44,810 bases of DNA from Mycoemilia scoparia (GCA_027575805.1 JANBPU010000130.1:1-44810), one strand, 5' to 3'. Shown: positions 29,084 through 39,756, counted from the stretch's first letter. The notes: a model not told the origin generated them from the letters alone. A program made the numbers and translations.

Positions 29084-30304
29084 TTCCTCTGATCTGATTA
29101 TTATAAAGAGATTCGGATCGGTGTAGTTGACAGCGAAGGGTTATTTTGTTTGGCCGTAAACTAAAGATATGAAACTCTTGTTGTTGATGTATAAAAGATA
29201 AAAAAACAATTTCTAATGAAGATACAAAAATAAAGGCTCTTCAATAAGAGCTTTTATACTCCAAGTCTGAATAACCCCCATCACCAAGCGAATTTAACAC
29301 CCATCCAGCTGGTCAGTCAGTCAGTCACTCACCCACCAAACAACCTAACCTAAACACAGAAGACCCATGTCCAAAGTACATTCAAAATGCAGTTCACACA
29401 GACAAACACACTTGTATGGGGTTTGATTCATGGAATACATACAGCGAATCCTTGGCTGCGGTACTTGGCATTTTCCCATTATGTTGTTTATTTTCTCTCC
29501 TTTATTTTCATGGAAAAAGGCAGATCCTTGTAACTAATGTGTGTTTAGTTCAAATATCAACAACTGGTGTCTTTAGAGGATGAATGTTACAATGTAAAAA
29601 CCTATCGTTGTTTGCTGTAAGGGCTTCTTATCCCTGTTGTCATCACAACTCACATGCAGGTTTTTGTGATAACTTTGTCCTCCCCTTTTTGTTAACCCCA
29701 GTCCTCATTTTTCTAGTGACCGCAGCAGCAGCAGCCGATTCGTATTGCGGACTGGACATTTTTTCCTGGCACAAAACAACCGTAGCCAATGAACTGCTTA
29801 CCTTGTCAATGTTGCCGATTGCCTTTAACTGCAACAAAGCATGTCACATGTAGTGGCCATAACAGATACCACTAAGCCAATAAAGGGACAAATTCATAAA
29901 TGGTCCACTTAAACACTCTATTAGCCCCTCCTTCTTCACCTTTTAATCAGTCCAACTCAACCTGCCAGTTTAGCATATATCGAGGTTTATAAGGCAAAGC
30001 TCACTTGTATTTAAACCAATATGCCACTGATAAAATTCTTAAAAATATATAATACTTTGCTTTATAGAATTGGGTCTTCCCAGGAAATAGCCACACAGTA
30101 TTTTTAGTTGGGTTTTGGAACAGCCCCTTTGCATTCTGGTGGAATTGGAGATTTTGGATCGATCTCTGGTAATAGAACATACCCAGCTTTGTAATAGGTA
30201 TGGTGGTTTTCATAATATTTTTGCCACCCTTTCAAGCTCTATCCAACACAATACAATCCAATTCAGTAATTAAAGAAGATCACACACACGCACAATTAGT
30301 TACA
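29084..30304. other. Intergenic region upstream of the ABC transporter gene
   Basis: Contains the ABC transporter promoter (TATA box at 29251-29258) and the 3' flank of the cytochrome-b5-like gene. A hydrophobic ORF at 29584-29853 lacks support. No family-1 or family-2 element is seen. Confidence 0.6.
29251..29258 (-). promoter_or_regulatory. TATA box of the ABC transporter gene
   Basis: TATAAAAG on the minus strand, about 170 bases before the start codon. Confidence 0.55.
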
Positions 30305-31128
30305 CTATCTTGACTCATAATTATCATTCAAAGCTACTAAAGTCGATTTAAGCATGCCGACTGAATTCATAATTACCTGGAGTTGCCCATCGTCTAGTCC
30401 TCGAGTATCGTGAGTAAGATGATCCTGTCTACTCAAACAGCTGGTTCCAAATGCACGAGCCGAATCTTTTCCAGCAAACAAATGATAACTGCCCCCCTTT
30501 ATAAATATCCAAAAGTAATTATCAATAGGAGCGTGTTGGTTAGTAACAAGGTATCCAAGCAAACTACTGAGAATAGCTAGAGACAAGATAAATAAACTTA
30601 CTGGGCCATAAAACGTTCTGCCCTCAGATACGTCATACAACTCCCCATTGATCGAAATATATATGGGCAAATTTGGATCGCTTCCATCATACTTTTTCAA
30701 TTCTTCTAATGTCAATACAACATGCTTTCTCTACACAATGATAATAACCCTTTAGTGTTATATATATATACATACATACAATACTATATATAATACTGAT
30801 ATTTACTTACAGGTATATAGTTTCTCCAGTTGGTCCATTTGTTTTCAACTCCCCATGTCCAACTCTCAGTTAACAAATATGACAGACACAAGTTCAGAAG
30901 GATCAGACTGGATGCTATTCTGAAAACCAAACCAAACACGCCAAATGTACTTTCCGAGCTATTTTTTCCACCTTTCCTGGAAGATGATGATGATGATGAT
31001 TTGGCCTTTTTATTAGTTACAGGGGGTTTGTTGTCTTTATTGGCGGTGGATTCTTGCTTTTCAACACTGCTGCTATTAGAAGATATTGACTTTGGAACGT
31101 TGCGTTTGGATAATTGACTTGTCTCCAT
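30305..31128 (-). CDS. Membrane-anchored cytochrome b5-like heme-binding protein (MAPR/Dap1-type)
   Basis: Three exons on the minus strand: 31128-30811, 30730-30602 and 30496-30305. Both introns (80 and 105 nt) begin GTAAGT and sit in phase 0; splicing gives 212 residues. The N terminus is Ser/Lys-rich and followed by one membrane segment (about 64-86, LVFRIASSLILLNLCLSYLL). The C-terminal domain reads LTLEELKKYDGSD, PIYISINGELYDVSEGRTFY, GP|GGSYHLFAGKDSARAFGTSC, with intron 2 at the bar. This is the MAPR signature, with a Tyr available as axial heme ligand. Relatives (yeast Dap1, human PGRMC1) sit in the ER membrane and support cytochrome P450 enzymes such as sterol 14-demethylase. Without removing the 105-nt intron the domain would be interrupted, which confirms the model. 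Confidence 0.92.
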
Positions 31129-31689
31129 TCTGGTGAATTTTAAGTATTATGAATTAAATTGTACAATAAAGGGTGTTTGGTTGTTTGATATGGGTAAGGT
31201 AAAAAATGTTAGAGGGGTTTAGATTATGTAGTGTAACAGCGAATATTAGATAAGTGAGAAATAGAAAGAAAAGAAAAGGCATAGCATGATGAGACGCACT
31301 TGGCATTTAGCATAATCCACAACATTCTTGTAATGACGACACACATCATAATCATCACAAAGCAATAAATAGTAGCATTTACACAACAATGAAACAGTTA
31401 ATCAGGATTAGTGTTCATGAAGATCTATTCTAAGCCCTCACAGGAAGAAGTGGCAGCTGTCTGTTTGGAGTTAAAAATCAGTTGTTAGCTGAGCCACGAT
31501 CAATGGTAAACATACATTAATACTAGAAAACACATCAAATTGAGTTATAACGAATTTTTACAGATGAAGACAATAATGTGGTTCTATTTTGGTATATCAA
31601 ATTTTTTCAAAAGGAAAAAATGGCAAATGCATTACTAGTAAAATCATTAAAAATCAGACGCCGGAAAAAGAGAGCAAATGGTGACCAAA
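31129..31689. other. Intergenic region between the MAPR gene and the second secreted-protein gene
   Basis: AT-rich, upstream of one minus-strand gene and downstream of another. I see no gene, repeat element or clear TATA box. Confidence 0.5.
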
Positions 31690-32244
31690 CTAGATCTCAA
31701 CGCTGACACTTGGAGTAACAGATGCATCGGCATCCACGGGGCCAACAAGACCAGGAACAATACCCTGACCATCCTTGGTCTGCTTCATGTGAAGGTTGAC
31801 ACGAGTTGGGGCGTAGACGAGAGCACGAATCTTGCCAACAATCTGCTGGACAAGGTTAGCATTGGGATCATTGGGCTCAGTGATGGTGGCAATGATCTTG
31901 ATGAAGGCCTTAATGTCAAGGTTAAAGTCACCAAGAACAGTAACGAGAATAGGTTTGAGTCCTTTAAGGGTTTCATTGCTGTCAAGAATCTGGTTGAGAT
32001 CAACGTTAAGTGGAAGATTGGAAAGTTTAGCAAGTACAGAACCAACAAGATCGTTTCCAAGAACATTTGCAAGAACGCCACTGACAACAGGAACATCTCT
32101 ACGGTTTGGCCCTTGAATATTTAATTGAACGGGATTCCCGGTAAGAACATGGCCCAAATCCAGGTCGCCATTGTTGCCAAATAGAGGTAAAGCAGCAACT
32201 GAGGCAACAAGGACAGAAGCAAACGACAAGATTGAAAGTTTCAT
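31690..32244 (-). CDS. Secreted protein, paralogue of the 16043-16942 product
   Basis: 184 residues; the start is the ATG at 32244, chosen because MKLSILSFASVLVASVAA is a signal peptide matching MKLSVFSLAVAAL of the paralogue. One dibasic site (NRRD, residues 48-49) is followed by VPVVSGVL, a single copy of the hydrophobic motif present six times in the longer paralogue. From about residue 72 to the end it aligns with the other protein: AKLSNLPLNVDL, VLGDFNLDIKAFIKIIATIT, DPNANLVQQIVGKI, TKDGQGIVPGLVGPVDADA, with both ending in Ile. No known family is recognised. A strong TATAAAAG box lies at 32411-32418, suggesting substantial expression. The two genes lie about 15 kb apart in the same orientation. 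Confidence 0.85.
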   Translation of the reverse strand: MKLSILSFASVLVASVAALPLFGNNGDLDLGHVLTGNPVQLNIQGPNRRDVPVVSGVLANVLGNDLVGSVLAKLSNLPLNVDLNQILDSNETLKGLKPILVTVLGDFNLDIKAFIKIIATITEPNDPNANLVQQIVGKIRALVYAPTRVNLHMKQTKDGQGIVPGLVGPVDADASVTPSVSVEI

Positions 32245-32410
32245 TGTATATTTATAGGTTTGGATGTAGTGCGTGAAATAAGTATAGTATACTATGGGCG
32301 TTAAAGAAAGCAACACAGTTGCCTACAAGGAGTCAAGCTATATGGTTATTAAAATAAAAAAGCGAAGTAAATTCGTTAGGGAATTCTAAAGCTTCGTGGG
32401 GACTCTGAAA

Positions 32411-32418
32411 CTTTTATA
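32411..32418 (-). promoter_or_regulatory. TATA box of the shorter secreted-protein gene
   Basis: TATAAAAG on the minus strand, within GGGGATATAAAAGTTTC, about 170 bases before the ATG. Confidence 0.6.
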
Positions 32419-33615
32419 TCCCCACCAACTATGCTACGCCATATGAAGCACAAGTCTTGAATTGGGGACAGATGCAATGAATAGCAGTGCGTTATTAACT
32501 ATAAAGCGCAACATCCCACACAATAAAAAAGAACTACTATTGATACAGCAAACAACAATCATTTTTAGCCATTACCAATACATACAGCACAAGACAAAAT
32601 AGTATAGCACCGTCCCAAATTCAGCTTTCTTTGCATATTGTAAATCTACTCTCCCTTTCTTTCTCTCTAGCCACTATACTCAATATTCAATATGATGAAT
32701 TCATGTATCGGCCAAATTCCAAAAACTTTCACAATAAATTTGTTTATGTTTACTAGATTTAGGTAGCTCAACTCAAAAGAGAGTGGCGTTCACACGAACT
32801 TTTGCAGAAGAGAGAAGGAGATAAAAACGCCACCCTGTTAGAGATTTGGGGGGAGGTGAAGTGAAGATGTATGTAGGTTTATTACTGTTGTTTAAACTGC
32901 CGCTGGCCCCCCAAAAGTTAACACATATTCATATTATAACTATGTTGCAAATTTCCAGTGAAATTGTCGTGGGTGTTTGGCGTGTCCATTATTTGAGTCT
33001 AGTTTAAGGTGGATATATTGACGATTATCAGTGATAACGAAATATGAGAGACAAGTATTAGAATAAAAAAGAATCCAAATAAACCCGGATTGTTGTTTTT
33101 TGTATACTCTATTTGGTGAGTATGGCTAGTTTGATCGGTTAAATAAGGAAGAAATATGTTTTCTCCCAAAAAAAGTTGTTTTTTTATCAAATTGTTTCAG
33201 TTATATTCGATAAGATCAATTCTTAAGTAAAGCCCCATGATTCAACTGTTAGTCATCTACTCATCATTATTATCTTCAAGACAGAAAATGCTGCTTATAG
33301 TTTTATCTAACTCTAAATTTGTTTTTATTTGTAATAGAAAGAAGATGTATATATATAACTTGAAGCGAGGTTAAAATACCCAAATATATTACACGTTGCA
33401 TTAAGAAAAACATATATGATGTGTTTTAACTTTATAAAATAAAAATAATAGGCCGCAGAATTGAATTTAAATATACAAAACAAATGACGATTGCTTTATT
33501 CATTTGGGTTCAGAAATCTTGGTGATTCTGCTTATAAAGTTTCATTGTTATTCAACATAATTCGATATAAATTTTTCATGGGTTGACTCTAGCTTCAGCT
33601 TTACTACCTTGAAAC

Positions 33616-33655
<40 letters not shown>

Positions 33656-33666
33656 GATAGAGATAA
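33616..33666. repeat. (GA)n / (GATA)-type microsatellite
   Basis: A pure GA tract continues as AGATAG hexamers. Confidence 0.9.
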
Positions 33667-34004
33667 GACATGTATATTATTGATCTTTTGGAGTTGATCT
33701 AATGAGTTCAGACAACAACAAAGATTTTATAATTCACAATTATCATGCTTGAAAATTCACATTTAACAGTAGATTCTTCAATACAAAGCAACAGACATCT
33801 TTGTCAATATAAATATATATATTATATATATATTAAACTCAACAAACAAGTACATATAATCTTATTAGCTAAAGATGCTGTTTCTGTTTCTACTGAGGTT
33901 ACAGAAATACAAACAAATACAAAAAGTAAAAATAAATAAAAAGAAACCAAACAAACAGATGGATGGATGTATATAGATAAACTCCAGATTATGTCAGACA
34001 GACC

Positions 34005-36515
34005 TTATTTCTGAGCACAAACTTCAGGTGCACTAAAACTAGCAACTCGATGACCACCACCCCAGGGCGAATCTCCACCTTCGAGTTTAGCATCTTTACC
34101 CAACCCACGTTTAGAAAAGGCAGCCCAAATTTCGCACTGATTCTGGCCACCCGTCAAAATCCGATCCGCCAGCAAAATAGCATCCCTCGAATCAGTAAAT
34201 GTCGGATAACAAGGCTGCAGCTTTAAACTATCAACCACCAACTGCAAGGCCAAGGTATTTCCATACCTCAAATCATGGCCAAACAAATTGGCCGTAAACC
34301 CATGTTTATCAATAAGTTTCCACATAACCTCATAAAGTATCTCTGCCCAGACTTCGCCTTGGGAATGAACTTCCCAGTATCCAATCCTATTCAGAAAATC
34401 GTATGTAGAAGGATTGGTTTTCATATTCGTCGAGTACGGGAACTTGCGGATCCCTTCGCCCGCAGCATATTCACCCATCGTATACACAGAATCATGAGTA
34501 TCATAGTTTTTCAACCGAATCAGCGTTGCAAAGAAATCTCCCCAGCCTTCACCCATCCCACCGCTTTCGCCCCACGGCAAACACCCCGAGTTCATAGGAC
34601 CACCCGTCAATCTAGTCGATATGCCATGGGAATATTCATGAATCACAATGCCAGCCTCAAGATCACCATCACGATATGGCTGCTGCCCATTCCAAATGTA
34701 CATTCTCATTTTGGGACGACGCCCATCCGGGGGAGTAGCAAAGTTTGCATTGTTGTATCCAGACCCATCTTGAGAATTGGCAATCACAGCATCGCCCTCT
34801 CGCCCACCACGATTGAAATTGTGGTCCTGGAAATTGCCAGCAGTCTCGTTAAACCCGTAGTGATAGAAAAGATCGTGCATCATGTTGTTGGTATAGAAAA
34901 GCTGGGTTATGGAAGCGTCGACATAGGATTTGGGGTTTTTGGAAAAGTCCAGAGAGAAGTCAAAATTCAGGCCTGGCCCGCCGGTGGGCCGATGATTATC
35001 AACCCAGTCCCATCCACCGGCATGGTTTTCTTGTGCCCATACGTTATTTCCAACCGTCGAATATCTCAAAGCCCTGGCAGCCTTTCTATCACTATTACTA
35101 CTACTATTTTTAAGACGAGGTGAGGATGGGTCGGTATGCCAACCAGATGGAGATGCTTGCTTGTCGGCAGGGTTAAGAACCAGCGATCGATTTCCTTCAA
35201 ACGGATCATTAACTCCCCACGGGAATACCCGATAGGTCGCATGGTTAACCCAATCCACTAGGGAATGGATTTTTCCGGTTCGAGCATCAATATGGGCATG
35301 CCACCAATTATCCTCCTGCTCAACAACCAAACCCCACACAGGAACCAACCCATCACCATTTCCGGAGTCGTCGTTGTCGTCGTCATAATCACCATCATTA
35401 TCATCGTTGCCAAGCTGGATATATCCAGGCTCTGCTTCGACTTTACCATCAAGCGCAAAGGTCGAAGGCACGTTGGTTAGTTCAAATGCCGGCACGCCAT
35501 GGATTCCTTTATCCAGCATATCCGCTGCCGCCGACACGGAGCTTAGTTCATCTACCGATATGTCATGGCCTAAATGCAGGGCCAATACTTCCAGAGCATC
35601 GGTTGCAGTAATATATTTATTATTGTTGTTGGAGAAGCCACCATGACTGCGACGATAAAGAAGAAAACTCTCATGATCATCAGCGCGACCATTAGTCACA
35701 TAACTTGAAGATGCACGTGACGACCCACCCATACTGTGAGCCCTATTATTATTCTGTTGCAAACTCTGCCAGTATTTCCGCAGGCTATCGGGCCATCCGC
35801 TCCCACCTCTGGCGTCGAAACTGTTTGTATTAGCAGCAGCATCAGCAGCAGGGTTGCCGCCAGCCCTGGACGACGACGACGACGACTTTGGCTTGACTGT
35901 TGAGCCAACCGACAAAATCCGATGGCTGCTGTCTATATTGAAATTGGCTACGGAATTGGCCACATCAAGCCCATCAACCACCCGGCGTATATAAACATGA
36001 GTAACGCCATTGTGCGCAGAACTGTATGAGTCGGTTATTCTGTAATCACCGGGGCCCAGCCCCCATTCGGATTGGACATAGTCTTGGACCGCAGCAACAG
36101 CCAGCGATGATACCCCGCCATCAACATTCTTGTGGCGGCTGTTTGTAGTTGCGGCGGATGGACGATGGTTATGATGATGAGGAGAAAATACAGTTTGGCG
36201 GTTAGGCTGTTCAAATACTCCGCCACCATCATCATCATCATGTTTGTTTGGAATGGGGTTTAGAACAGATTCATGAGTATGATAAATATTGTGGGATTTG
36301 TGTGGAATTGAAGGGCCAAATGTCCTGATGGCGCCACGGCTGTGATGATACCCATGGAATGATGATGATGGCTGCGAAGAGGAGGCAGCAGCACTGATGG
36401 GCTGAGCATTAAGCAGCGCGCATACAATGGAGCCAACCACTAGCATTGCAGTGGTCTTAGCAGCAGCAGTACGGCGGCGACCACGACGATTGTGACTAGA
36501 ACCACGGCCACCCAT
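34005..36515 (-). CDS. Fungalysin-type extracellular metalloprotease (peptidase family M36)
   Basis: 836 residues from ATG at 36515; the open frame extends further but only to a TTG. A Lys/Arg-rich start precedes a hydrophobic signal segment (AMLVVGSIVCALLNA). A propeptide with FTP-type features follows (WGLGPGDYRITDSYSSAHNG, VYIRRVVDGLDVANSVANFN). The catalytic domain contains zinc motif HEYSHG (about residue 622) and the third-ligand motif GMGEGWGDFFA (about 652), plus NNMMHDLFYHYGF and FGHDLRYGNTLALQLVVD, all typical of fungalysins. The enzyme is secreted as a zymogen and degrades extracellular protein at neutral pH. The propeptide region has low-complexity inserts, including an Asp/Asn-rich run (NDDNDGDYDDDNDDSG) that makes the protein longer than most family members, which are around 630 residues. 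Active-site residues are intact. Confidence 0.95.
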   Translation of the reverse strand: MGGRGSSHNRRGRRRTAAAKTTAMLVVGSIVCALLNAQPISAAASSSQPSSSFHGYHHSRGAIRTFGPSIPHKSHNIYHTHESVLNPIPNKHDDDDGGGVFEQPNRQTVFSPHHHNHRPSAATTNSRHKNVDGGVSSLAVAAVQDYVQSEWGLGPGDYRITDSYSSAHNGVTHVYIRRVVDGLDVANSVANFNIDSSHRILSVGSTVKPKSSSSSSRAGGNPAADAAANTNSFDARGGSGWPDSLRKYWQSLQQNNNRAHSMGGSSRASSSYVTNGRADDHESFLLYRRSHGGFSNNNNKYITATDALEVLALHLGHDISVDELSSVSAAADMLDKGIHGVPAFELTNVPSTFALDGKVEAEPGYIQLGNDDNDGDYDDDNDDSGNGDGLVPVWGLVVEQEDNWWHAHIDARTGKIHSLVDWVNHATYRVFPWGVNDPFEGNRSLVLNPADKQASPSGWHTDPSSPRLKNSSSNSDRKAARALRYSTVGNNVWAQENHAGGWDWVDNHRPTGGPGLNFDFSLDFSKNPKSYVDASITQLFYTNNMMHDLFYHYGFNETAGNFQDHNFNRGGREGDAVIANSQDGSGYNNANFATPPDGRRPKMRMYIWNGQQPYRDGDLEAGIVIHEYSHGISTRLTGGPMNSGCLPWGESGGMGEGWGDFFATLIRLKNYDTHDSVYTMGEYAAGEGIRKFPYSTNMKTNPSTYDFLNRIGYWEVHSQGEVWAEILYEVMWKLIDKHGFTANLFGHDLRYGNTLALQLVVDSLKLQPCYPTFTDSRDAILLADRILTGGQNQCEIWAAFSKRGLGKDAKLEGGDSPWGGGHRVASFSAPEVCAQK

Positions 36516-37149
36516 TGTTTGCGATGCTATGAGGCGGCTGGAGAAAATATAGTCTGATACCGGGGCTCGATATCTGGATGGCAAGAGCAGCAATGCTATA
36601 GTTTAAATAGATAAGTTGCAAATAGCTGATAGATATTGGTTTGGAAAAAGAGGAACGAAAATAAATTTTGGAATGCCACGGCCTGGAAACCTCTAGCCAG
36701 TTTTAAGGTCGCTCCCAGAGAATGCTCGTTTAGCTACCACGGCACAGCCATTAGAGACACATGCAAAAGAAATGGAGCGAGGAGTACAGAGAGCAGCTAA
36801 AAATACATTTCTGTGCTGGGTGTGTATTTTGCTATCCCTCTTTTTGGTGGTCATGCAATAATATGACACACTGTCGTCCCAAGATCACGCATACTCACAT
36901 CATGTACTCGCCACTGAAGGTCACGAAGGAAATCCAACCATGAGTGAATGTACTGCCGCTAAAAAGGATCTTCTAAAGTGTCATTAGTTTAAATGACCTA
37001 CAACAGCCTTTTTCTTTTTCGGGCGCAATTCCTTTATTTGTGATAGGACACGGCTCACAAGTAGTTCTTATGACCACAGACAGGCCCGCACACCCAAACA
37101 TACATTTGTAAACCGTATTTAATCCCAATTGCAATAATTAATAAGCCGG

Positions 37150-37215
37150 GCCCAGATTGTATGCGATTCTATAGACCTGCCATTTTGGCCCAAGGCCATG
37201 TGTGAATTCTGGTCA
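37150..37215 (+). repeat. Family-2 fragment (3' half)
   Basis: TGTATGCGATTCTATAGACC, CCATTTTGGCCCAAG and TCTGGTCA follow the order of the 3' half of the copy at 39.6 kb. Confidence 0.4.
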
Positions 37216-37767
37216 TATGGAAACTCAGACTTTGTTTTTACAAGCATTGGCTAAGCGCGGAGGGGGATGGAGGGTTCTACGCTGTATTAGTAAAGCCCAG
37301 TAGTCCCTTTATGATCATCATCATCATCATTATTATTCCTAGTCAAAAAATTGCATTTCCAAAATCTCCAAGCAACCCACATAATAATACTCAATCATAT
37401 TCAATCTCGCATTAAAGATTTTAAGTCTACAACATACACTCACCCCCTCACGTATGTAACTCGGAAAACACTGGAGATTGCATGACCTTATAAAGTCACC
37501 TGATTTAGTACCTAAAAAAGAAAAATCATTATTGTGGCAGCAGTAATTCCAAACACAAATGGCGCAATTCATTATTCTTTAGATTCCATCCCAGCATTTG
37601 TACCCAATGACGACGACGACGGCGACGATGATGATGATGATTATAAAACCACATACAGACACACACACACACACATGCCTGGCTGCCGCACTATCAGCTG
37701 CCCTCTCCACCAACATATAAAATCTCGGCTTTGATTTATCCAACATTATTACCATTGTTATTAATAC

Positions 37768-37917
37768 GGGAAGATTTCGCTAGTGATCGAGTCTATGTTA
37801 GACAGAGATGGGGACCCCCATCCGATTTTAGCCCAATCACTATTCATTTGATATGTAACTACTCCTGTGGGGATTCATCATTTTTGTCCAAAGCCTGTGA
37901 GAACCTTGACCACACTG
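37768..37917 (+). repeat. Family-2 short dispersed element
   Basis: TTTCGCTAGTGATCGAGTCT starts the element, followed by CGATTTTAGCCCAATCAC, ATATGTAACTACTCCTG and a 3' end near CTTGACCACAC, in the order seen in the other copies. Confidence 0.6.
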
Positions 37918-38094
37918 TTGCTACTATTATTGTCTTTGTGGAAATTATTTTATCACATGCTGCGATATTAAAGTTCATACATACCAAACAAATGGGTAAT
38001 AATTGTGACTACTTGGATTTATAAGCCACGAAACATAAATAGCACTGATTAACCCCATAGCCGATACTTTTGGAATTTACATCGTATAATCCAT

Positions 38095-38191
38095 CATATG
38101 GATCATAATTTTTAAAGGGCGAAAGTTTACTAGCAAAACTGGACATCCATTTAATAGTACATGGTCACCCTTCAAAAATAACTACCCATAT
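38095..38191. mobile_element. Family-1 MITE-like element, deleted form
   Basis: The left end ATATGGATCATAATTTTTAA and the right end CTTCAAAAATAACTACCCAT are inverted. The interior keeps TTTACTAGCAAAACTGGACA but lacks the block around CCTATAATCATTGG, giving a 97-bp copy. Confidence 0.8.
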
Positions 38192-38462
38192 CAGTAGAGA
38201 TGCTTCTTTTGACATAAGCCCAAGACTGGCTATACTTTTGGTCCTGAGATATAACGAAATACACGCAGGGGGGAGAGACTGAGCCAGTGACGTAGTTTTT
38301 GTGTGATGATAATGAAGTCAGTCCTCCCCCCTCCCCCCCATCCCATCAGGGATGTCAGATGAAAGCTGGATTTCAATGAAATGGCATGACGATAATTCTG
38401 TATACATATACACCAGTTATTTGGCCAAGATTACTCAAAATATAGCGAATCAATAACACACA

Positions 38463-38482
38463 TGGGTATTATTTTTGAAGGG
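38463..38482. mobile_element. Solo family-1 terminal repeat
   Basis: ACATGGGTATTATTTTTGAA followed by GGGC matches the family end, but no partner end follows within 200 bases. Confidence 0.5.
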
Positions 38483-38685
38483 CTATAGAGCCACGCCATT
38501 CATTCGGCGGTAATAGACATTTCGGTTCATCCAAATAACACTTCCATATGCCAAGTTTATTTTTGAAAACATATTGTTTTGGGCGTACTTTTACATTTAA
38601 ATCAAAGAGATATAATTCCAAACTACTATGTCATCCCAAAGAAGTTTTGCAAAGCCATGCGCTACTACTAATAGTGGCAACAACC

Positions 38686-38889
38686 TTAACATTCATGATA
38701 TTCTAGGTCACGAGGGCTAGGAAACTCACTACCACAGCAGTTACAAATGGCTAGCCCTTGTCCATTAAAGCGGTTAAATTGGATGGTATAACTGCCTGGA
38801 GGTAAATTGATATCATATGAAGCAGAATCCATACAACCGGTCGAATAACAGCCTTGGTCGTTTTGGAATGACGAGCTGCTGAAATGCAT
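38686..38889 (-). CDS. Small Cys-rich protein ending in a C2HC finger-like motif
   Basis: 67 residues with six cysteines and no signal peptide. The last 19 residues read CNCCGSEFPSPRDLEYHEC. Spacing is C-x2-C-x3-F-x5-L-x2-H-x-C (Cys49, Cys52, Phe56, Leu62, His65, Cys67), the frame of a classical C2H2 zinc finger except that the last ligand is a Cys one residue after the His, at the very end of the protein. The N-terminal part has a Ser run and a CxxxxC pair (14 and 19). A good TATAAATA box about 130 bases upstream supports a real gene. The function is unknown. Confidence 0.55.
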   Translation of the reverse strand: MHFSSSSFQNDQGCYSTGCMDSASYDINLPPGSYTIQFNRFNGQGLAICNCCGSEFPSPRDLEYHEC

Positions 38890-39019
38890 TGTGTTTCTAA
38901 GCTTGTATCGGTGTTGGCGTTATAACAATTTTCGAGAGAGTAATCAAATAGTGAGTAGAGATCTTGTTTTTTTTAAATCTGGTTTTGAGTAGAAAGTTCA
39001 TATCGAGCTAATGCGACAG

Positions 39020-39027
39020 TATTTATA
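39020..39027 (-). promoter_or_regulatory. TATA box of the 67-residue gene
   Basis: TATAAATA on the minus strand, about 130 bases before the ATG. Confidence 0.55.
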
Positions 39028-39529
39028 GAATTCTGGTAGGAGGCTTGCTGAGCTTAATTTACTCGGCATGTCATTTTTACTTTCCAATGTAAATATACCA
39101 CATTATAATAATGCCCATACAACCCTTTGTCGTGCCTTTTATTTTTGACAAAAAATGCTCGGATGAAGAGCGTGTATAGCTTGATACCACCACTAACCCC
39201 CTACCCTGAGCTCTTGATATTATTTCATTATTTGTCAATTCTTTGTACTTTCCATTCGACTATTTGGGTGCCAACTATAAAGCCTTACTAAAGATATATG
39301 TACGTTATTACTCCAAAGAAATGTCAGTGGCTTTGGATTTATATACTGCTTAAAGTACTTTTGTTGATAACACACTAAAAAATACAATAAAAAGCCTTAT
39401 ATTTTGAGTTGGAGATCTCCACTAACACCAAAGCTTTTTGCCACAGAAAGTATCTCAAAATAGCATCAAAACTAATTCCAAAAAGGTTTTATTATTTTTC
39501 TACCACATATAATTGTCATCACAGGCAAT

Positions 39530-39616
39530 ACGGATCATAATTTTTGAAGGGCAACTCTTGGTGACAAAGATTACAAGAGCAATCACAGCAGCTGAATATC
39601 AAATAGTCTCCCATAT
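39530..39616. mobile_element. Family-1 element, right terminus lost
   Basis: The left end ACGGATCATAATTTTTGAAG, the arm TTGGTGACAAAGATTACAAG and AGCAATCACAG match the copy at 19771. The expected ACCCTTCAAAAATTAT is gone and only CCCATAT remains before the family-2 element. Confidence 0.65.
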
Positions 39617-39756
39617 GGCGAAAAATTTCACCAGTGATCAAATATATGTGGTAGGCAAAAATAGGTCCTCAGATTTTAGCCCAACCATTAACCACTTCAT
39701 ATGCGATTCCTGGGGACCCGCAATTTTGCCTAAAGTCTTGTGTCAACTTTGACCTC
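39617..39756 (+). repeat. Family-2 short dispersed element
   Basis: Starts GGCGAAAAATTTCACCAGTG, then ATAGGTCCTCAGATTTTAGC, ATATGCGATTCCTGGGGACC, and ends near CTTTGACC. The start matches the inverted end of the 7.7-kb copy. Confidence 0.65.

Larger units (their letters stand above)
32245..34004. other. Intergenic region
   Basis: 1.76 kb holding the promoter of the secreted-protein gene, a GA/GATA microsatellite (33616-33666) and very AT-rich DNA including a TA tract near 33810-33830. No gene or family-1 element is seen; ORFs at 32999-33190 and 33745-33939 are unsupported. Confidence 0.55.
36516..38685. other. Intergenic region with repeats
   Basis: 2.2 kb upstream of the M36 gene and downstream of the 67-residue gene. 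It contains a family-2 fragment (37150-37215), a family-2 copy (37768-37917), a family-1 element (38095-38191), a solo family-1 end (38463-38482) and short CA and GATGAT tracts near 37620-37675. No gene is seen. Confidence 0.55.

Noticed and set aside
34275..35123. 282-residue plus-strand ORF opposite the M36 protease
   Set aside because: It is a shadow of the protease coding strand. The minus strand carries the full M36 motifs.
37990..38007. Further family-1 terminus (ATGGGTAATAATTGTGAC)
   Set aside because: Only about 13 bases match the family end, without the TTGAAGGG part, so it is too short to separate from chance in AT-rich DNA.
39513..39752. 79-residue plus-strand ORF
   Set aside because: It lies wholly within a family-1 remnant and a family-2 element. 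Related copies do not keep the frame.
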